NCBI GenBank assembly: GCA_023134675.1
Contig: JAGLUQ010000039.1
Span: 1-7,448 of the forward strand
Source: Candidatus Aenigmatarchaeota archaeon
GTDB taxonomy: Archaea > EX4484-52 > GLR71
Direction of reading: 5' to 3'
DNA length: 7,448 bases
The notes beneath the pieces are model-generated. The model was not told the origin of the DNA. It did no database searches and saw only the letters and a list, made by a program, of their open reading frames with translations. Positions 5,263 to 7,448 of this stretch are shown in pieces; position 1 is the first letter of the stretch, and each line of letters begins with the position of its first letter. Made by a program: the position numbers and the translations under genes.

Positions 5263-6117
5263 ATGGAAGAGTCTATCATACCAAAAGGGTTTATAGGAGA
5301 ACAGTACACAGATGATGTCGCCCTTATCTTCAAGGTAAAAGAGGTTTTGGTCTCTAAAAAGACAAAATTCCAGAAAATTGACATCATAAAGAATGATACA
5401 TACGGCAGGATACTGTTTCTTGATGACCTGCTGATGAAGACTGACAAGGACGGACATATAATAAATGAGATGATTGTGCATGTGCCTATGATGACCGGCA
5501 GGAAGAAGAAAAAGGTTCTTGTTGTGGGTGCAGGCGAGGGTTTTACTGCGACAGAACTGCTGAAATACCCTTATATTGAAAAGATTGATGTTGTAGACAT
5601 TGATAAGGAGTTCGTAGATATCTCAAAAAAGATATATCCTGAGAAGACAAAGGCTTTTGATGATGAAAAAGTGACTTTGACAATCATGGACGGCCTTGAG
5701 TTTATCAAAGGCTGTAAAGAGACATATGATGTCATTTTTGTGACACCTACAGATCCTGCAAACATCTCATCGCCGCTATTTACTGACGAGTTCTACAGGC
5801 TGTGCTTTGACAGGCTTGCTGATGACGGCATATTCATGACAGATGCATACATGCCGTTCTACAAGTTCGGTGATGTGGATCATGTATATATGCAGAAAAT
5901 GATTTCAAGGTTCTATAAGATATGCAAGCTTTATCTTTGCTGCGTGCCTTCATTTCCGGGCGGGCTTTTCTCTTTCGTGATCGGCTCTAAGAAGTCTGAC
6001 CCTGAAGAGGATGTAAATGATTTTGACTTTCCTATAAAGACAAAATATTACAATAAAGGGTTTCACAAGGCAGCTTTTAAGCTGCCCCAGTTTATGGCTG
6101 AGAGTTTGGAGAAGTGA
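5263..6117 (+). CDS. spermidine synthase-like aminopropyltransferase, altered active site
   Basis: This 284-residue protein has the whole spermidine synthase architecture: an N-terminal beta domain (residues 1-70) with KFQKIDIIKNDTYGRILFLDD, then a Rossmann methyltransferase-like domain with VLVVGAGEG (85-93), VVDID (110-114), MDGLEF (142-147), the DVIFVTPTDP gate region (156-165), LF.DEFY (172-178) and FPGGLFSFVIGSK near the end. The family transfers an aminopropyl group from decarboxylated S-adenosylmethionine to an amine. The glycine loop GAGEG resembles the GGGEG of thermospermine-type enzymes more than GGGDG. By alignment from memory, the usual catalytic Asp of VDSSDP is Thr161, with Asp164 of DP kept. 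The usual Gln after LDG is Met58, and YHE is Ile-Asn-Glu (67-69). It could be a divergent enzyme with another amine substrate or a non-catalytic relative. Confidence 0.85.
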   Translation: MEESIIPKGFIGEQYTDDVALIFKVKEVLVSKKTKFQKIDIIKNDTYGRILFLDDLLMKTDKDGHIINEMIVHVPMMTGRKKKKVLVVGAGEGFTATELLKYPYIEKIDVVDIDKEFVDISKKIYPEKTKAFDDEKVTLTIMDGLEFIKGCKETYDVIFVTPTDPANISSPLFTDEFYRLCFDRLADDGIFMTDAYMPFYKFGDVDHVYMQKMISRFYKICKLYLCCVPSFPGGLFSFVIGSKKSDPEEDVNDFDFPIKTKYYNKGFHKAAFKLPQFMAESLEK

Positions 6118-6138
6118 GAATTAGTGCCGAGAGCGGGA

Positions 6139-6171
6139 TTTCCAGCAATGAGAAATATTGCATCCACTGCA
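6139..6171 (-). other. tRNA-Met intron 2 (T loop, position 59/60, 33 bases)
   Basis: The T stem GCGGG/CCCGC is separated by 40 bases instead of 7. These fold as a regular bulge-helix-bulge: a central 4-pair helix TCCG/TGGA (one G-U), 3-base bulges AAT on both strands, and an intron stem GCAGTG/CATTGC of six pairs with a 14-base loop. Cutting after AA in each bulge removes 33 bases and leaves a 7-base T loop TCCGAAT. Confidence 0.82.
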
Positions 6172-6193
6172 TTCGGACCCGCGACCTCTAGAT

Positions 6194-6245
6194 TTCTTAG
6201 CGCTAAAATATCATCCTGTCCGTAAACAGTCATTACTCATACGCA
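6194..6245 (-). other. tRNA-Met intron 1 (position 37/38, 52 bases)
   Basis: The intron sits one base 3' of the anticodon, the commonest archaeal site. The junctions fold as a bulge-helix-bulge: exon stem CTAGA/TCTAG, a 3' bulge AAA, a central helix CTCA/TAAG with one C-A mismatch, a 5' bulge TAT, and an intron helix GCG/CGC. Cutting after the second base of each bulge restores the loop CTCATAA. Inside the intron, CTGT/ACAG can form a further short hairpin. Confidence 0.8.
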
Positions 6246-6305
6246 TATGAGTCTAGCGCTCTAAACCAGGCTGAGCCACCTCGGCACTGGAAATTGAGCA
6301 TAAAG

Positions 6306-6316
6306 TTTTATAAAAG
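6306..6316 (-). promoter_or_regulatory. box A of tRNA-Met
   Basis: The minus strand reads CTTTTATAAAA, centred about 26 bases before the first base of the tRNA at 6285. Transcription should therefore begin at or beside the mature 5' end, leaving little or nothing for RNase P to remove. Confidence 0.65.
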
Positions 6317-6380
6317 ATTGGGGTATTTTGTAAAAGATAAATCTATTTGTTAGGCACCATCTATATTGGCAGGCCAAGAT

Positions 6381-6398
6381 AAAGATTACTGTATCTTT
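6381..6398. terminator. small hairpin at the end of the DUF5654 gene
   Basis: AAAGAT (6381-6386) and ATCTTT (6393-6398) make a perfect 6-base inverted repeat with a 6-base loop, directly after the DUF5654 stop codon on the minus strand. On the plus strand it is followed by T-rich sequence that overlaps the gene's end. A terminator role is possible but weakly supported. Confidence 0.3.
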
Positions 6399-6644
6399 TT
6401 ACTTTTTCTTTTCCTCATCTTCCTTAATTTGTGCCAGTTCTGCAGCTTTTCCTATATGGATTGTTGCAAATACAGCAATTATGGTCACGACGACTGCATA
6501 GACAAGCATTGCAGGTATTGTTTCTGATGTTCCGAAATAATGCTTGAAAATGGCTTTGATCGTGTCATTCCAGGCAAGCGCTGCAACCAGACCGAAGGCT
6601 GCAGTAATCAAGGCTGCCAGTTTTTCAAGTACAGCTCTATGCAT
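6399..6644 (-). CDS. DUF5654 family membrane protein
   Basis: This 81-residue protein has two membrane helices, about 9-25 (LAALITAAFGLVAALAW) and about 45-63 (AMLVYAVVVTIIAVFATIH). They are linked by a loop of about 19 residues, and a charged tail ends in KEDEEKKK. The motif ITAAFGLVAALAWNDTIKAIF is the pattern I associate with DUF5654, a family of small archaeal membrane proteins of unknown function. The conserved WND after helix 1 is at 25-27. There is no cleavable signal peptide. A TATTTAT-like box A around 6677-6690 gives a leader of about 14 bases without a strong ribosome binding site. The gene stands alone between tRNA-Met and the broken gene. Confidence 0.82.
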   Translation of the reverse strand: MHRAVLEKLAALITAAFGLVAALAWNDTIKAIFKHYFGTSETIPAMLVYAVVVTIIAVFATIHIGKAAELAQIKEDEEKKK

Positions 6645-6676
6645 ATAATTTCACATTATTATTTGGTTGTTGAAAG

Positions 6677-6690
6677 ATAAATAAATATTC
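6677..6690 (-). promoter_or_regulatory. candidate box A of the DUF5654 gene
   Basis: The minus strand holds an AT-only stretch, ATATTTATTTAT, centred about 40 bases before the ATG at 6644. The stretch from here to 6775 holds only AT-rich sequence with TATA-like elements on the plus strand (6741-6750 and 6758-6770), probably promoters for the rightward gene fragment. Confidence 0.4.
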
Positions 6691-6832
6691 TTCATAATTG
6701 TTTTCTTAATGTTATCATCCGTCCGTGTCAAAAAGTGAAAAATATATAAAATTAAAACTTATACTTATATCAAGGATAATTTATAATGCTATCCTTTGTG
6801 ATACCAGAACCGGGAAAGAAGTAACAGATTAA

Positions 6833-7120
6833 TGGCGAATCGGTGATATTATAAAAGGTATTGGAGATATTTACCAGGACATCAAAGGCTGCTCATCTAA
6901 GGATATCAAAGATTTTTTAGTGCCAGGTATTGATGAGGCAGCAATTCTTGCGGGTGAAACTGTTGCTCTTACTCATATTTTGTATGAAATGACTAAAGAT
7001 ATTTCTTCTGATAATGTCGTGCTTGACTTTATGTTAAATCTGGTGCCGATTTCACCTCAAATAGTTACTTATTTCGGTCCAAGGGCTGTGAAACTGTATA
7101 GCTACATTTTTGAGAAATAG
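6833..7120 (+). pseudogene. small broken or frameshifted gene
   Basis: The clearest open frame runs from just after a TAA at 6830-6832 to a TAG at 7118-7120. It reads protein-like throughout: GDIIKGIGDIYQDIKG (from 6842), then PGIDEAAILAGETVALTH, and a hydrophobic tail ending YFGPRAVKLYSYIFEK. The only conventional start inside it is GTG at 6920, which would cut off the convincing first 29 codons and has no well-placed ribosome binding site. An ATG at 6832 (M-A-N-R then stop) would join this frame if one base were removed at 6842-6845. Upstream of the TAA, the same frame again looks coding (DTRTGKEVTD, to 6829). I do not recognise the protein. It could be a decayed gene, a sequencing error, or a gene with an unusual start. 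Confidence 0.45.
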
Positions 7121-7149
7121 ACATATACGGAATGATGATATTATCGGGA

Positions 7150-7242
7150 TTACATAACCCTGACCTCAACACCCGGCTTCAAAAAGCCGGCAGCATTTAA
7201 GACACCGCTCACTCCGTTCGGGTGGCTATCTTTGTTTTGCAA
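7150..7242 (-). pseudogene. remnant of a second UPF0173 C-terminus
   Basis: Immediately after the UPF0173 stop codon, the same frame continues open for 30 codons to a second stop at 7150-7152. Its last residues, KPGVEVRVM, mirror the gene's own end, APGVEIRILC. At the DNA level 7156-7176 and 7252-7272 agree at 17 of 21 bases. All four differences are transitions, leaving synonymous or Val/Ile changes, which points to past selection as coding sequence. It contains a perfect hairpin CCGGCTT/AAGCCGG (7173-7190) with no T-run after it. Confidence 0.5.
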
Positions 7243-7448
7243 TTAACAAAGAATCCTAATCTCAACACCTGGAGCTTTCTCTGCTACAAGTGCCCTGAAC
7301 TTTTCGGTGTCTGCTTCTGTTCCTGCCACAACACCGTAATGCATAGGGACAACAACTTTTGGCATGATGTCTGCTGTCGCATCTGATGCATCCTCAATAT
7401 CCATCGTGTAAGTGCCGCCGGCTGGAAGGAAAGCTATATCAATGTTTT
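7243..7448 (-). CDS. UPF0173 metal-dependent hydrolase, C-terminal part
   Basis: The last 67 residues of a metallo-beta-lactamase-fold hydrolase run in from the right edge. The block DIAFLPAGGTYTMDIEDA (residues 3-20 of the fragment) and VVVPMHYGV (31-39) are hallmarks of the UPF0173/UlaG-like family. The His of PMHYG is a conserved metal-site residue, and the Asp of TMD also belongs to the active site region. The family hydrolyses unknown substrates with a two-metal centre in the cytoplasm; whole proteins are usually about 220-230 residues, so roughly 160 residues lie outside the window. Confidence in the family is high and in the substrate none. A duplicated C-terminal remnant follows the stop codon. 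Confidence 0.9.
   Translation of the reverse strand, partial: NIDIAFLPAGGTYTMDIEDASDATADIMPKVVVPMHYGVVAGTEADTEKFRALVAEKAPGVEIRILC

Larger units (their letters stand above)
6125..6285 (-). tRNA. elongator tRNA-Met (CAU) with two introns
   Basis: Read on the minus strand, three exons (6285-6246, 6193-6172, 6138-6125; 76 bases) give a complete cloverleaf. The acceptor is GCCGAGG with TCTCGGC (one G-U pair), then T8, D stem GCTC/GAGC, anticodon stem CTAGA/TCTAG, loop CTCATAA with anticodon CAU, variable loop AGGTC, T stem GCGGG/CCCGC and discriminator A73. The overall sequence follows the archaeal elongator Met pattern, since an initiator would have three G-C pairs in the anticodon stem. CCA is not encoded. 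Position 55 is C instead of the almost universal T, which is odd. The 3' end lies seven bases past the stop of the convergent aminopropyltransferase-like gene. Confidence 0.88.

Noticed and set aside
5202..5481. Minus-strand open frames opposite the start of the aminopropyltransferase-like gene
   Set aside because: The plus-strand frame carries recognisable family motifs over its whole length.
6786..6824. 12-residue plus-strand open frame (ATG at 6786)
   Set aside because: It is too short to support, and another frame over the same bases looks more protein-like.
7203..7224. CACC/GGTG flanked GC-richer segment as a possible interspersed repeat
   Set aside because: Only four base pairs form, there is no second copy in the window, and it lies within the UPF0173 C-terminal remnant.

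Overview
The window looks archaeal. It is AT-rich, and most genes have a TATA-like box A centred about 25-30 bases before either the start codon or the 5' end of a tRNA, which indicates leaderless transcripts. Some T-runs follow genes as terminators, and a tRNA-Met is interrupted by introns with bulge-helix-bulge folds. The mix of a SlyD-like FKBP, a DUF5654 membrane protein, small zinc-ribbon proteins and many orphan proteins fits a small-genome DPANN-type archaeon. That placement is inference; no phylogenetic marker gene is present.

Layout. At 1-43 lies the 5' half of a tRNA-Thr(UGU), cut by the window edge. A small zinc-ribbon protein (100-354, -) and a DUF5680 protein (439-915, +) diverge from a short intergenic region with two back-to-back box A elements. 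An orphan 305-residue protein (933-1850, -) is followed by an FKBP-type prolyl isomerase (1975-2403, -). Next come two tandem paralogous proteins of unknown function (2572-3066 and 3180-3746, -). Their coding sequences have diverged strongly, but a 120-base block holding their first seven codons and promoters is nearly identical and carries a conserved inverted repeat. A cold-shock protein (3896-4093, -) with a long 5' leader follows. Two more orphan genes (4363-4746, + and 4771-5178, -) converge.

The right third holds a spermidine-synthase-like aminopropyltransferase (5263-6117, +) with altered substrate-site residues. Close behind it, in convergent orientation, is an elongator tRNA-Met(CAU) with two introns (6125-6285, -). 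A two-helix DUF5654 membrane protein (6399-6644, -) comes next, then a small, apparently broken gene (6833-7120, +). The window ends in the C-terminal 67 residues of a UPF0173 metal-dependent hydrolase (7243-7448, -), followed by what looks like a remnant of a second copy of its C-terminus.

The genes do not form an obvious pathway. Most are single transcription units with their own promoters. Housekeeping functions (tRNAs, FKBP, cold-shock protein) are interspersed with lineage-restricted genes. The strongest unusual signals are the doubly interrupted tRNA-Met, the paralog pair with conserved control regions, and the altered aminopropyltransferase.
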